From JBGSMF01 sp964651475 (GTDB lineage: Bacteria > Chloroflexota > Anaerolineae > Fen-1058), in the NCBI GenBank assembly GCA_964651475.1, contig CAZYXV010000015.1, positions 44,400 to 108,399 on the forward strand: DNA of 64,000 nt. The letters are read 5' to 3'. The position numbers and the translations under genes are program-made. The notes under the pieces were generated by a model. That model was not told the origin of the DNA. It did not search any database and worked only from the letters and a program-made list of their open reading frames with translations. Shown piece after piece: positions 49,787-58,516 of the stretch; position 1 is the stretch's first letter; the number at the start of each line of letters is the position of its first letter.

Positions 49787-51529
49787 GTGCGCCCTACCTC
49801 CGGTCATCCCGCCGCCGGCCTTGCGTGGAACAATCCCAACGCTTCCGCGATGCCCTCCAACCCTGCCGAAATCGCCCGCTCGATGCGCGCTGGCGGGTTG
49901 AACGAAGGCCGCACCTACGTGTACTACGGCTCGTCGTCCATCGTCACGCGCACCATTACGTACAGCTACGACTCGCTGTACCGCCTGACAGGGGCGGTGT
50001 ATAATACCGGTGAGACGTTCGAATATGTGTACGATGCGGTGGGGAATCGCACCGCCTATACGCAGGCGATCACGAGCACGATTGCCACCACCTACACCTA
50101 CGATGCTGCCAATCGTCTCCTTGTCACCCTGAGCGCAGTCGAAGGGTCACCCGGTCACCTCGTCACTTACACTTGGGATGACAACGGCAACCTCATCAGC
50201 GACGGCAGCAAGACGTACACGTATACCCAGGCCAACCGGCTGGTAGCGGTGAGCGCGGCGGGGCTTACGTGGAGCGCAACGTACAACGGCGATGGCGCGC
50301 GGGTAATGCAGACGGCCAACGGCGATGCGACCACGTACACGCTCGACCTGGCTGCGCCGCTGGTCACGGTATTAGTCGAGACGCAAGCAACGGGTAACCA
50401 GACTTACCTGTACGGCGCAGGCGACCCTCTGACGAGGGCAGGCAGCCCGCTGGCAAGTTACGACGGCGACGACTGGACATACCTCTCCGGGCGGGACGGC
50501 TTGAACTCGGTGCGGCAAGAGACGGATGCCGATGGCAACGTCATCGCCACGCGCAGCTTTGACCCGTATGGCGTGCCGCTGGGTGAGGATGGTGGAAGCC
50601 CGTTTGGGTTCACGGGGGAGATGCGCGACGAGGCCACGGGGTTGGTGTTCCTCAGGGCGAGGATGTATCAGCCGGAGTTGGGGGTGTTCCTGAGCAAAGA
50701 CCCGTGGAGCGGTGATGTGCTGCGGCCAGGGTCAATGAATAGATGGGGTTACGTCGAGGGCAACCCAATCAACTCTAGTGACCCTTCTGGCTTGATTACT
50801 GACAAGGAAGCCCTCGAGGCTGATCGAATTCGCAACTACTTGCTTTACACCTACGATGTTATCATTCAAAAAGATTGGGGATGCCTGTTTTCACTTGGCC
50901 TCGAAGGGCAACCGATTTTGACCACGATAAAATCATCACTTTGTTGTGAAGGGTGGTATGCCGGAAATTGGCGTTCAATCAGAGAATTGGAACAAACCCG
51001 TGATGCTATCGATCTGGTTGCTACGCAGATGAGAAACCCACCATACAAATTTAGGTCTGCAATGCAAGGAACTGTCACGATTTCGCGCGTGCCAGGGGCG
51101 GGGGTGACCTACAGAGCATGGGTACCACCTCCTCCTCTATCGTGGGTACTAGGCGACATTGTGCTGACCGATTACACCTTTGACTACGGCGACAAATTCA
51201 CCTTGCATAGCACTATTCACGAACTCGGTCATGTATGGGATGTACGCACAGGCCTCCGATTATCTCGTGGCATATTCACTCAGTTTTGGACAGAAAGATG
51301 CTCCATCAGTTACTGGGATGGCGGTGTAGCGTGTTCTTGGGTTCTCGACGAAAATATAGAGGCTCCTCCGGGAAATCCTCAGCATCCCTATGCAGGGTTT
51401 TCTTCAATGGAAGATTGGGCGGAAGCATTTGCCACTTATGTGTATCCATATTATTACGAAGCTCCTTTCAATCCACTTCGTTCGTTGAGGAGACAATATG
51501 TTGATAATCAGATCAAAGCTATCCCATAG
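49787..51529 (+). CDS. orphan RHS core with HExxH metallopeptidase tip (cassette 6)
   Basis: A 580-aa frame. An FG-GAP tail fragment (NEGRTYVYYG), YD repeats and RHS core (SFDPYGVPLGEDGGSPFGFT, EATGLVFLRARMYQPELG, NPINSSDPSG) run to about residue 335. The tip has TIHELGHVWDV near residue 475, the zinc motif HExxH, and EDWAEAFATYV near 541 that can supply the third ligand Glu. This is the layout of gluzincin-type metallopeptidases. A palindromic insert reads VTLSAVEGSPG in frame. Its end overlaps the next lipoprotein gene by 32 bases. Confidence 0.8.
   Translation: MRPTSGHPAAGLAWNNPNASAMPSNPAEIARSMRAGGLNEGRTYVYYGSSSIVTRTITYSYDSLYRLTGAVYNTGETFEYVYDAVGNRTAYTQAITSTIATTYTYDAANRLLVTLSAVEGSPGHLVTYTWDDNGNLISDGSKTYTYTQANRLVAVSAAGLTWSATYNGDGARVMQTANGDATTYTLDLAAPLVTVLVETQATGNQTYLYGAGDPLTRAGSPLASYDGDDWTYLSGRDGLNSVRQETDADGNVIATRSFDPYGVPLGEDGGSPFGFTGEMRDEATGLVFLRARMYQPELGVFLSKDPWSGDVLRPGSMNRWGYVEGNPINSSDPSGLITDKEALEADRIRNYLLYTYDVIIQKDWGCLFSLGLEGQPILTTIKSSLCCEGWYAGNWRSIRELEQTRDAIDLVATQMRNPPYKFRSAMQGTVTISRVPGAGVTYRAWVPPPPLSWVLGDIVLTDYTFDYGDKFTLHSTIHELGHVWDVRTGLRLSRGIFTQFWTERCSISYWDGGVACSWVLDENIEAPPGNPQHPYAGFSSMEDWAEAFATYVYPYYYEAPFNPLRSLRRQYVDNQIKAIP
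50126..50147. repeat. short palindromic insert (ACCCTGAGCGCAGTCGAAGG)
   Basis: It is in frame in cassette 6, encoding TLSAVEG between YDAANRL and HLVTYTWD. Confidence 0.75.
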
Positions 51530-52178
51530 ACTGGGCACTTGGCTATTCATAATTCTCTTAGGATTTGGTTCCACAAGCTGTTCAGAGGCAATGGACGAAT
51601 CAATAGTGGATCGCAGTTTCCTTACCGAACAACCTTGCTCCCCACCTTGCTGGTATGGATTGGAACTGGGCAAGTCGACCGAGGAAGATATGTATACTAC
51701 ATTAAAAAGTCTCCCTTTTGTTGATCAAACCACCATTGTGGAACGCGGAGCCACCTGGCAAAGTGATGAAAATGCAAGAAGCATTACTTTTGATTGTTTG
51801 CATCCATGGCACGGTAGCAAATGGTGTGGTGATGCAACTTTCTCTGCAGATAAATTGACGATGTTGTGGCTATCTGTAAATTATGATTTGACCTTTGAAA
51901 CTGTAGTGCAGCGACTAGGCACACCTGATTATATTTCCTACGGCCCATACCACGTCGAGGTTGGTGGGTGTGAGGTTTTACTCTATTGGCCCAAGTCTCA
52001 GATTTGCGTAGATAGCCTTGATACGACAGGAGACAGAGTCTGCCGAATGTTGAATGCAGGCCAAGGTATTGACCCGGCTGCCAAGGTAAGCAACATCATA
52101 TACATGGTACACGAGGCATTTCCAGATGGGCCTGAAGAGGGGTTACCATACGCCCCATGGCCTGGGTTTGCCCAATAG
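51498..52178 (+). CDS. small lipoprotein, immunity candidate 6
   Basis: A 226-aa protein with GAGGAG five bases before the ATG. Lipoprotein signal (LGTWLFIILLGFGSTSC, Cys near 28). The mature part is Cys-rich (QPCSPPCWYGLELG, ITFDCLHPWHGSKWCGD, VGGCEVLLYW), so disulfides outside the cytoplasm are likely. It overlaps the end of the metallopeptidase-tip gene, so the two are co-translated, which fits toxin and immunity. It is not a propeller. No family is recognised. Confidence 0.7.
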   Translation: MLIIRSKLSHRLGTWLFIILLGFGSTSCSEAMDESIVDRSFLTEQPCSPPCWYGLELGKSTEEDMYTTLKSLPFVDQTTIVERGATWQSDENARSITFDCLHPWHGSKWCGDATFSADKLTMLWLSVNYDLTFETVVQRLGTPDYISYGPYHVEVGGCEVLLYWPKSQICVDSLDTTGDRVCRMLNAGQGIDPAAKVSNIIYMVHEAFPDGPEEGLPYAPWPGFAQ

Positions 52179-54241
52179 CTCTTCGGGGTGTCTTCTCGGG
52201 TTACATGGTAGGCGCGCCATATGACCAAGCTGACGCAGGCCGTACCCACCTGTACTATGGCAATGCCTGGCGTGGGCTGGTCATGCGCCCGCGCCAGGTG
52301 CGGGTGAACAGCTCTGCGCCTGTGGCGCCGCTGGGCAAGTCCGACTCGGATGATGGCGTGCAGCTCAGCCTGACCGGGCGCACACCGCTGGGCCGGGATA
52401 AGGTCAAGCTGCAGTGGCAGGTCGCGCCGTTGGGCACATACTTTACAGCCGCAACAGGTGTGATTAGCGGCACAACGAGTTGGACAGACGCGCTGCCGGG
52501 CGGCGTCACGCTCACGCAACAGGTGACCGGCCTGCAACCCGAGACGTCTTACCATTGGCGCGCGCGGCTGCTGTATCGCCCCAACCGTCTCGGTCAAAGC
52601 GCCAGCCGATGGATTCACGTTCCGTGGAACGGGTGGAACGAGACCGATTTCCGCACGCCGCCGCCCATCGTTGTGCGCACCATCACGTATACTTACGATT
52701 CACTCTACCGCTTGACGCAGGCCGACTATTCCACTGGCGAAGCGTTTGCGTATGCGTATGACGCCGTAGGCAACCGCAAGGCGATGACGACCACGACCTC
52801 ACTGAGCGGCACGCTCGTCACCACGTATACCTATGACATTGCCAATCGCCTCACCGACCGCGAGGTGAGCGATAGCCGCGCCTATACCTACACCTGGTCG
52901 AACCGGGGTCAACTGCTGGCCGAGTACACGCTGGGCTACCCTGTGCGCACGTTTGCCTACGATGCCGCCGGGCAAATGATCACCGCCACCGTGTTCACAC
53001 TGACCACGCATTTCACGTATAATGGCGATGGTGCGCGCGTGGCAGTCAGCGTGGAGGGGCACGGCGCGACCACCTACACGCTGGACTATGCGGCCGGTTA
53101 TCGCATCCTGGCCGAAAGCACAGGTGTCACGACAACGCTGTATCTGTATGGCCACGAGTGCCTGGGCGAATTGCGAGACGATGAGTGGTTGTATTACCTC
53201 ACCGATGGCACTGGCTACGTCCGCCAGGGCGTGAACGCTCAAGGCCAGGTGGTAAGCGCGTGGCTGTTCGACCCCGATGGCACGGTGTTGGTTGGGCCAG
53301 AGGGGCCAGTGAGCCACCTGGTCTGCGGCGGCGTGTACGATTGGAGCACCGGGCTGATTTACAAGAATGGACGCTATTTCGACCCGATGCTGGGCCTCTG
53401 GCTGGCGCTTGCACCGCTGGCTGTGCTACAATTGTGGCAGCGGCGGAAGAGGAAAGGGCACGGTGGCCCGTGGGATGCGCTGCTGGTGGCAACGCTAGTG
53501 GCGGGGGTAGGGGTGACGGTGACGGCATGTGGCGGTGGACCAGGAGCAACCATTACACGTGAGGCTGCTAAATCTGTATGTTTTGAGGTGCCCGATCTGA
53601 CTTCATTGACAGTCGAGTTCACTGGAGTTGATGTTTTTCCTGGTGAAAATGGTGAAATACTTTCGCTGGGGATGGAACACTCACAAGTGCATGGTGCAAA
53701 ATTCACCGCTGAGATAGACGTGTCGGAGAGGGTAGAAATTCCTGGCGAATTCCAATGGGTTCAACTCATCAACGAACACCGTACCCGGGTGCATCAAAAT
53801 AATGCAGTAGAGCAAAGAAGCACTGGAGGTGCATATTGGCTTGACAACTCAGATCCATATGCACGTCAACAAATAGATTTCAGAGGACATCAATCAATTA
53901 AGGATGGACTTTGGGATGGAGATTCTCCAAGAGAATACCTGACAGGTCAAAATACTCCTGGTGATCTTACTCGCGTAACTGTAGATGACAAGTATCAACT
54001 GTTCGCTGTTTGGAGAGTAGCCGGATGTGTGCGTGTTGCACTAGGTGAAATAGATTGGGGATGGAAAGCAGCATCTGTGCGAAACCCTCAGAGCAATGAT
54101 CCAAATCGCCAGTGGATGCTTGACCCGGCGAGTCCTCCTGTAACCTCTGTAGGGCAGGCCAAGATTTCAGATGATATTACGATGCCCACTTGGCCAAACA
54201 CTGTCTCTCAGAATAATCCTCCTTGGCAATTTGTTCACTAA
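52157..54241 (+). CDS. orphan RHS core with divergent core and unknown tip (cassette 7)
   Basis: A 694-aa frame starting inside the previous gene. Residues about 15-185 are an FG-GAP end plus fibronectin-like linker (GRTHLYYGNAWRGLVMRPRQ, WNETDFRTPPP) matching the giant gene at 33470-33900. YD repeats and a different RHS core (LWLFDPDGTVLVGPEGPVSH, YDWSTGLIYKNGRYFDPMLG) follow. A hydrophobic stretch (LLVATLVAGVGVTVTAC) precedes a tip of about 220 residues without a recognised motif (WRVAGCVRVALGEIDWGWKA). The first 20 codons are probably not native. Confidence 0.7.
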   Translation: MAWVCPIALRGVFSGYMVGAPYDQADAGRTHLYYGNAWRGLVMRPRQVRVNSSAPVAPLGKSDSDDGVQLSLTGRTPLGRDKVKLQWQVAPLGTYFTAATGVISGTTSWTDALPGGVTLTQQVTGLQPETSYHWRARLLYRPNRLGQSASRWIHVPWNGWNETDFRTPPPIVVRTITYTYDSLYRLTQADYSTGEAFAYAYDAVGNRKAMTTTTSLSGTLVTTYTYDIANRLTDREVSDSRAYTYTWSNRGQLLAEYTLGYPVRTFAYDAAGQMITATVFTLTTHFTYNGDGARVAVSVEGHGATTYTLDYAAGYRILAESTGVTTTLYLYGHECLGELRDDEWLYYLTDGTGYVRQGVNAQGQVVSAWLFDPDGTVLVGPEGPVSHLVCGGVYDWSTGLIYKNGRYFDPMLGLWLALAPLAVLQLWQRRKRKGHGGPWDALLVATLVAGVGVTVTACGGGPGATITREAAKSVCFEVPDLTSLTVEFTGVDVFPGENGEILSLGMEHSQVHGAKFTAEIDVSERVEIPGEFQWVQLINEHRTRVHQNNAVEQRSTGGAYWLDNSDPYARQQIDFRGHQSIKDGLWDGDSPREYLTGQNTPGDLTRVTVDDKYQLFAVWRVAGCVRVALGEIDWGWKAASVRNPQSNDPNRQWMLDPASPPVTSVGQAKISDDITMPTWPNTVSQNNPPWQFVH

Positions 54242-54254
54242 ACCGGAGGCGGAA

Positions 54255-54839
54255 ATGGAGTGGTCGGAGCCTACTAGAATTCAGAACAATCTGAAACGCA
54301 GGATATGGGCCAGCGCAGTTGTCCTGCTATTACTGAGTATCGCGATTGTGTTTGTTGGGCAAGTACTATGGCGGCAGACTCCTGGTGGCCCCTTGATACC
54401 TATACCTGGCTCGCCTGGCTGCAACCTGCAATTGTCAGTTGAACTCGACAAATCAATCTATCTTCCAGGCGAAGTGGTTACCGTTACCGCAATGCTCCTG
54501 GTACATGGTGATTGTATCTGGGTAACAAAGACAGGGCGTCCATACGGCGATTTTATCATTTTCATAGAGCGGGTTGATTCACAAGGGAATGTAACACAAT
54601 TGGCAAATGAGGATACTTTTTACCTGAGCAACCTGTCACGTATGCTAATGCGTATAGATGCCAAGCATCCATTTCGCGAAAGCTTTCCTCTCGATTATTG
54701 GTTTCATAACGCTATTGCTCACTCCGAGATGTATGATACCTCCCAGGCTGGCACATATATGTTAAAATTCGTTCTCTTAAGCGAATTGGAGCCAGGCAGA
54801 ATTCCAAGTAATGAGGTGACCTTCACGCGTCTTCCATAA
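54255..54839 (+). CDS. membrane-anchored protein, immunity candidate 7
   Basis: A 194-aa protein started at MEWSEPTR just after GGAGGCGG. One N-terminal membrane helix (WASAVVLLLLSIAIVFVGQV) is followed by an Ig-like strand-rich domain outside (LSVELDKSIYLPGEVVTVTA … TYMLKFVLLSELEPG), resembling intracellular proteinase-inhibitor-type folds. It follows the tip of cassette 7 by 13 bases. An inhibitor-like fold in this position fits immunity; this is inference. Confidence 0.65.
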   Translation: MEWSEPTRIQNNLKRRIWASAVVLLLLSIAIVFVGQVLWRQTPGGPLIPIPGSPGCNLQLSVELDKSIYLPGEVVTVTAMLLVHGDCIWVTKTGRPYGDFIIFIERVDSQGNVTQLANEDTFYLSNLSRMLMRIDAKHPFRESFPLDYWFHNAIAHSEMYDTSQAGTYMLKFVLLSELEPGRIPSNEVTFTRLP

Positions 54840-54852
54840 ACCAGGCCGGTAT

Positions 54853-56337
54853 ATGGTCACCTGGGACGCGAATCCCACTTCGCTTCGCTCCGGGGATTGG
54901 CGCGGCAACCTGACCAATGACGGCAATCGGGAGTATACTTATGATCAGGCGAACCGGCTGATAGCGGTCAGCGATCAGCAATCAGCCGTCAGCTTTGCAT
55001 ATAACGGCGACCCTCTTCACTGCGTTTTGCAAAGCATCCCGGAGCAGAGCGAAGGGACGAGGGCAGGTGGGGCGCGGGTGATGCAGACGGCCAACGGCGA
55101 TGCGACCACGTACACGCTCGACCTGGCTGCGCCGTTGGTGACGGTGCTGGCCGAATACGGAATACGCAATACGCAATACGTGTACGGCCAAGGCGACAGC
55201 CCCCTTGCCAGCTACGACGGTGCAGGCTGGACGTATCTTTCCGGGCGGGATGGCCTCAACTCGGTGCGGCAAGAAACGGACGCGGCGGGCAATGTGATTG
55301 CCACGCGCAACTTTGACCCGTATGGCGCGCCGATGGGAGGCGATGGCGGCTCGCCGTATCGGTATGCCAGTAGCAATCCCGTCAATCGCGTTGATCCGAC
55401 TGGCTATGTTGATTGGTCAAAATGTGAAATCACTGGCGAATTTGGCACTTGCAGGGTCAAATCAGGCGAATGGCTCTGGAAGATAGCGCGCGACCTCTAT
55501 AATAGTGGAGTCGGTGAACGCAAGGGCGAGCAAGAAGTAAAGCAAATTGTTGCAAATATCCTCGGATTCAACACCCATCTTCGGGCCAATCCCGATCTCG
55601 TTGTTAACGGCACCAAGTTCACAATACCACTAGACTGGATCTTGATTGCCCAAGGCATCTCACCATCACCTGAACTATCGCCTATCACCTGGTGGGGTGT
55701 CAGCGGGTATCTCGAAGGACAAATGCGCTCACTGACTGGGCTGGGTTGTGTAATGTGGATAAATGGCGATGAAATCGTGTACGATTTTGTCAGTAGACCG
55801 CCACAGCGAGCACACTTCACATTCACAGGGTTGCTTCAAAACAAAGACGATATGGCATTCAGTGGCTTCTCTTGGAAAACGTTGGGCGAAGTCACTCGCT
55901 CTGACTATGCTGGACTTGTGTTTGGCTTTACAGGCGATGACATTCGAGAATATGCGGGGCCAACAGCCAGTGGTTCTCTTGGTCTTACACTCGGCGCACC
56001 TGTTCCAGAATTATTGGTTGGGCTTAATGTTGGCGGTGGCATCGGTGGGTTCAGGGCGCTTTCAGGCCCTACCTGGGGGTTTATTGTTTACGGGAGTGCG
56101 GGAGCTGGCATAAACTCACCCGGGTTAGGCTCGAGTTGGTCTATCATTGCAACAAACTATTCTTATCAAGTTCCTACGGACTTGTATGGTAATTCTTCCG
56201 CTCCCGATCTTGGAAAGTTACAAGAGGACATCAGAAATGGTAATAACTCCCCATCTCTATTGGGTCTTGCTCGTTGGCCGGTTGCAAATTGGCTTGCACC
56301 GTACATTGTCGAACAGAACTATGCGCTTTATCCCTAA
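54853..56337 (+). CDS. orphan RHS core with LysM-like tip (cassette 8), core strand deleted
   Basis: A 494-aa frame. The RHS core is shortened: NFDPYGAPMGGDGGSPYRYA runs straight into SNPVNRVDPTG, so the usual FGYTGE…GLVFLRARMYQP segment (about 34 residues) is missing. The tip has a clear LysM-like segment near 199-260 (VKSGEWLWKIARDLYNS … VVNGTKFTIPL), then a strand-rich Gly domain (EIVYDFVSRPPQRAHFTF) homologous to cassette 3. A long nested palindromic insert (55005-55075) is translated upstream. Confidence 0.7.
   Translation: MVTWDANPTSLRSGDWRGNLTNDGNREYTYDQANRLIAVSDQQSAVSFAYNGDPLHCVLQSIPEQSEGTRAGGARVMQTANGDATTYTLDLAAPLVTVLAEYGIRNTQYVYGQGDSPLASYDGAGWTYLSGRDGLNSVRQETDAAGNVIATRNFDPYGAPMGGDGGSPYRYASSNPVNRVDPTGYVDWSKCEITGEFGTCRVKSGEWLWKIARDLYNSGVGERKGEQEVKQIVANILGFNTHLRANPDLVVNGTKFTIPLDWILIAQGISPSPELSPITWWGVSGYLEGQMRSLTGLGCVMWINGDEIVYDFVSRPPQRAHFTFTGLLQNKDDMAFSGFSWKTLGEVTRSDYAGLVFGFTGDDIREYAGPTASGSLGLTLGAPVPELLVGLNVGGGIGGFRALSGPTWGFIVYGSAGAGINSPGLGSSWSIIATNYSYQVPTDLYGNSSAPDLGKLQEDIRNGNNSPSLLGLARWPVANWLAPYIVEQNYALYP
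55005..55075. repeat. nested palindromic inserts
   Basis: The 28-bp insert seen at 40460 and 43539 is present here but is itself interrupted after CCCTCTTCACTGCGTT by about 31 further bases (TGCAAAGCATCCCGGAGCAG, then AGCGAAGGGA). This is one element inside another. Confidence 0.65.
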
Positions 56338-56358
56338 CGCGTGAAAGGGGAGGTGAAT

Positions 56359-57381
56359 ATGAAAGACTATCTAATGTGGTTTACCTTAATCGTAGTTTTA
56401 ATATTTGTGTTGTCAAGTTGCAATCCTACTGGAGCACAACATTCATTCTACGAAACACCCCAACCAACCGAAGCACGTCAGATTGGTAACACAACTTTGA
56501 AATTGCGAGAGTATTGGCGAGTATCCCAAATTTATGTTGGGGGGTCTTTCGACTCACATCTATTGGCTGTTCGTGGTCAAGTGCTCTGTACTTCATATGA
56601 TTTCGCAAACAAGATTACTCGGCTTCTGGCGTTTGATGCAACGAAAGGAAATCTCCAATGGGAAGCTAAAGGGAAACCAGGAGGCAGCGAGTTAGCAACT
56701 GATGTTGAACAGGTATATTTCATAAATCCTTTCGAAATCCGCGCTTATGCTTTAGAAGGTGGACAGCAACTATGGACGACTCAAGTGCTGCCACACAGGG
56801 CCTATCGCCTTTACTCGGACGGAGAACGGCTATATGTTCGTGATCAGACGCATTGGGAAGTTTACTATCTTGATGTCCAGACTGGTGACAAGTTGGGCGA
56901 ATCTTCACTTTTGACTGGCGACGAGTTCATACTGCTGGCTCGAACTTCCTGGGTTGATTTGTATACCAATCGCACGCAGTTGAAGGCGGTAGATGCGAAC
57001 TCACAGCAGTTGCTCTGGCTAACCGATATCGGAAACATTGGGCCAATTAGGAATCGCCCTGTATTATTCAATGACATATTGCTGGTTGGCGTTCAAGAGC
57101 CAGTATTTGCGATCGATTTGCAAACAGGGTATGTGAAATGGAATAATAAAGGGAAGCCCTTTGCGTCTAATTTTGTTGTGGCGGATGGCTTTGTTTATGC
57201 ACTTGACCACGATGCCCGCTTGGTTCAATGGGATGTGCAGACTGGACAAGAGACTGGTTACCTCCAGTTTACGCCGGCCCAAGTTAACACTGTGGAAAAC
57301 CGCTACTGGGTAGCCACTGACGGGCAAATGCTTTTTGTGTCTTTTGACGACAGCCAGGAATTGATTGCACTGGGACCATAA
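56359..57381 (+). CDS. PQQ-like beta-propeller lipoprotein, immunity candidate 8
   Basis: A 340-aa protein started at MKDYLMWF, six bases after GGGGAGG. Lipoprotein signal LIVVLIFVLSSCNPT. PQQ-type blades: LAFDATKGNLQWEAKG, RAYALEGGQQLWTTQ, AIDLQTGYVKWNNKG, QWDVQTGQETGYLQF. The ending FVSFDDSQELIALGP is nearly identical to that of the cassette 3 lipoprotein. It follows the homologous LysM-like tip, repeating the pairing of cassette 3. Confidence 0.8.
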   Translation: MKDYLMWFTLIVVLIFVLSSCNPTGAQHSFYETPQPTEARQIGNTTLKLREYWRVSQIYVGGSFDSHLLAVRGQVLCTSYDFANKITRLLAFDATKGNLQWEAKGKPGGSELATDVEQVYFINPFEIRAYALEGGQQLWTTQVLPHRAYRLYSDGERLYVRDQTHWEVYYLDVQTGDKLGESSLLTGDEFILLARTSWVDLYTNRTQLKAVDANSQQLLWLTDIGNIGPIRNRPVLFNDILLVGVQEPVFAIDLQTGYVKWNNKGKPFASNFVVADGFVYALDHDARLVQWDVQTGQETGYLQFTPAQVNTVENRYWVATDGQMLFVSFDDSQELIALGP

Positions 57382-57409
57382 ACAGAATCACTGAATTACT
57401 GAGCGAGTT

Positions 57410-57447
57410 GAGCACACTGAAACGCACGGTCAGTGTGCTCATTTTTC
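57410..57447 (+). terminator. intrinsic terminator after PQQ lipoprotein gene
   Basis: GAGCACACTGA (57410-57420) pairs perfectly with TCAGTGTGCTC (57430-57440), then ATTTTTCTCGG. It ends the RHS array. Confidence 0.9.
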
Positions 57448-57552
57448 TCGGCGCACCAGTGATTCATTCACTGGATGAGGTAGAACGAGCGAGGCTTGCG
57501 CCCGGGCGATTTAGAACTCCCGCGTTAGCTCGCGCAAAAACGTTATGTGGAG

Positions 57553-57591
57553 AAAAAAAAGCCCGTTAGAGGCCGATTTCGGGCTGTTTTT
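57553..57591. terminator. bidirectional intrinsic terminator
   Basis: AGCCCG (57560-57565) and CGGGCT (57580-57585) flank a 14-base loop, with A-runs on the left and T-runs on the right. On the minus strand CGGGCTTTTTTTTC ends the dnaN-side operon; on the plus strand GTTTTT backs up the RHS array. Confidence 0.75.
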
Positions 57592-57734
57592 GGCCCGTTT
57601 TCGGCCCAGATTGTCCATATAAGAGCCATTATGTAGACACGTTATATGGAAATAAACGCAGGCCCCACAACCGCTCGAACAGGGTCCAGGTTGGCAAACA
57701 TCGCCACCTGGACCCTATTCACATTCGCGGTTTG
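57592..57734. other. non-coding stretch with inverted repeats
   Basis: It contains CCATATAA (57615-57622) and TTATATGG (57642-57649) as an inverted pair with 19 bases between. It also has a perfect 11-bp stem AGGGTCCAGGT (57681-57691)/ACCTGGACCCT (57706-57716). No gene is seen. It may hold an operator or the 3' end of the minus-strand operon. Confidence 0.4.
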
Positions 57735-57833
57735 CTACAACGGCAGCTTGTAGTAAAGGCAGTACGCCAGGTATCCCAACAAGCCGCCCGCCACGATCAC
57801 GTTGGACAGCAAGAGCACCAACCATGCCATCAT
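57735..57833 (-). CDS. 32-aa membrane peptide
   Basis: MMAWLVLLLSNVIVAGGLLG then YLAYCLYYKLPL, a single membrane helix. Its ATG overlaps the stop of the 73-aa gene as ATGA, which supports coupled translation. No family is recognised. Confidence 0.55.
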   Translation of the reverse strand: MMAWLVLLLSNVIVAGGLLGYLAYCLYYKLPL

Positions 57834-58051
57834 GGGCGGCGTCCCTGGGAAACACAGGCGAGAGGACCCTCTCGCTCATTCCGATCAGCATAGGCCAAGT
57901 GTAACCAGTAACTCAACTGGCGCAGTTGCTTGCGCAGCCGCGCCTGCCGCCGGCGCATACGGTTTCGCGCGCGGCGGGCCGCTTCGGCTCGCTTGATCCA
58001 CTTGTCCAACTCGTCTTGCGCAGAGGCGCGAGGTTTCTTCCTGGCAGCCAT
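57830..58051 (-). CDS. small highly basic protein
   Basis: A 73-aa protein, Arg/Lys-rich and helical (RARNRMRRRQARLRKQLRQL), with GAGGAG before the ATG. It lies 11 bases after the dnaN stop. The charge suggests nucleic-acid binding. No family is recognised. Confidence 0.65.
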   Translation of the reverse strand: MAARKKPRASAQDELDKWIKRAEAARRARNRMRRRQARLRKQLRQLSYWLHLAYADRNEREGPLACVSQGRRP

Positions 58052-58258
58052 TTGTTATCTCCTCATCGCAACGTCATCGGCATCAAGACCTGGACGAAAC
58101 CATTGCCCTCGGCGGGTCGAACCAGGGCGGGCGTGTTCGGTGCAGTCATCTCAAGCGCCAGCGCCTGCCCAACGACCGGCAGCACGTCGAGCAAGAACTT
58201 GACGTTAAAGGCAATCTCGAGCGATTCACCCTCGACCGCCGCATCCACCTTGCCAGCG

Positions 58259-58285
58259 GTTACGGCTACCGCCGTCCTGCGGATC
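58259..58285. repeat. short palindromic insert in dnaN (CCGTCCTGCGGAT family)
   Basis: GTTACGGCTACCGCCGTCCT followed by GCGGATC. It is identical over 23 bases to the insert at 58948. It shifts the reading frame of dnaN near its 3' third. Confidence 0.75.
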
Positions 58286-58516
58286 GCCCGTCTCGGCCGA
58301 GGCAGCCGTCACGATGATGTGGCTGGCATTCTCACCGTCTGCCCTCGCCAGGGGATCGCCGCGAGCAATGGACAGCCTGACGATATGAGAACTCTCGCGG
58401 GCAAACACCTGGGCCGCCTTGCACGCCCTGAGCAACTCGACGGCATTGATGACGGCGCGCGTTGTGTGCGTTTTGGGCACAAGATTTTTGTAATCGGGAT
58501 AGTTGCCGTCAATCAG

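Noticed and set aside
57592..57734. Small gene or RNA in the gap between the RHS array and the dnaN operon
   Set aside because: Inverted repeats are present, but no open frame with a ribosome site and no recognisable RNA family. It is listed only as a non-coding stretch.
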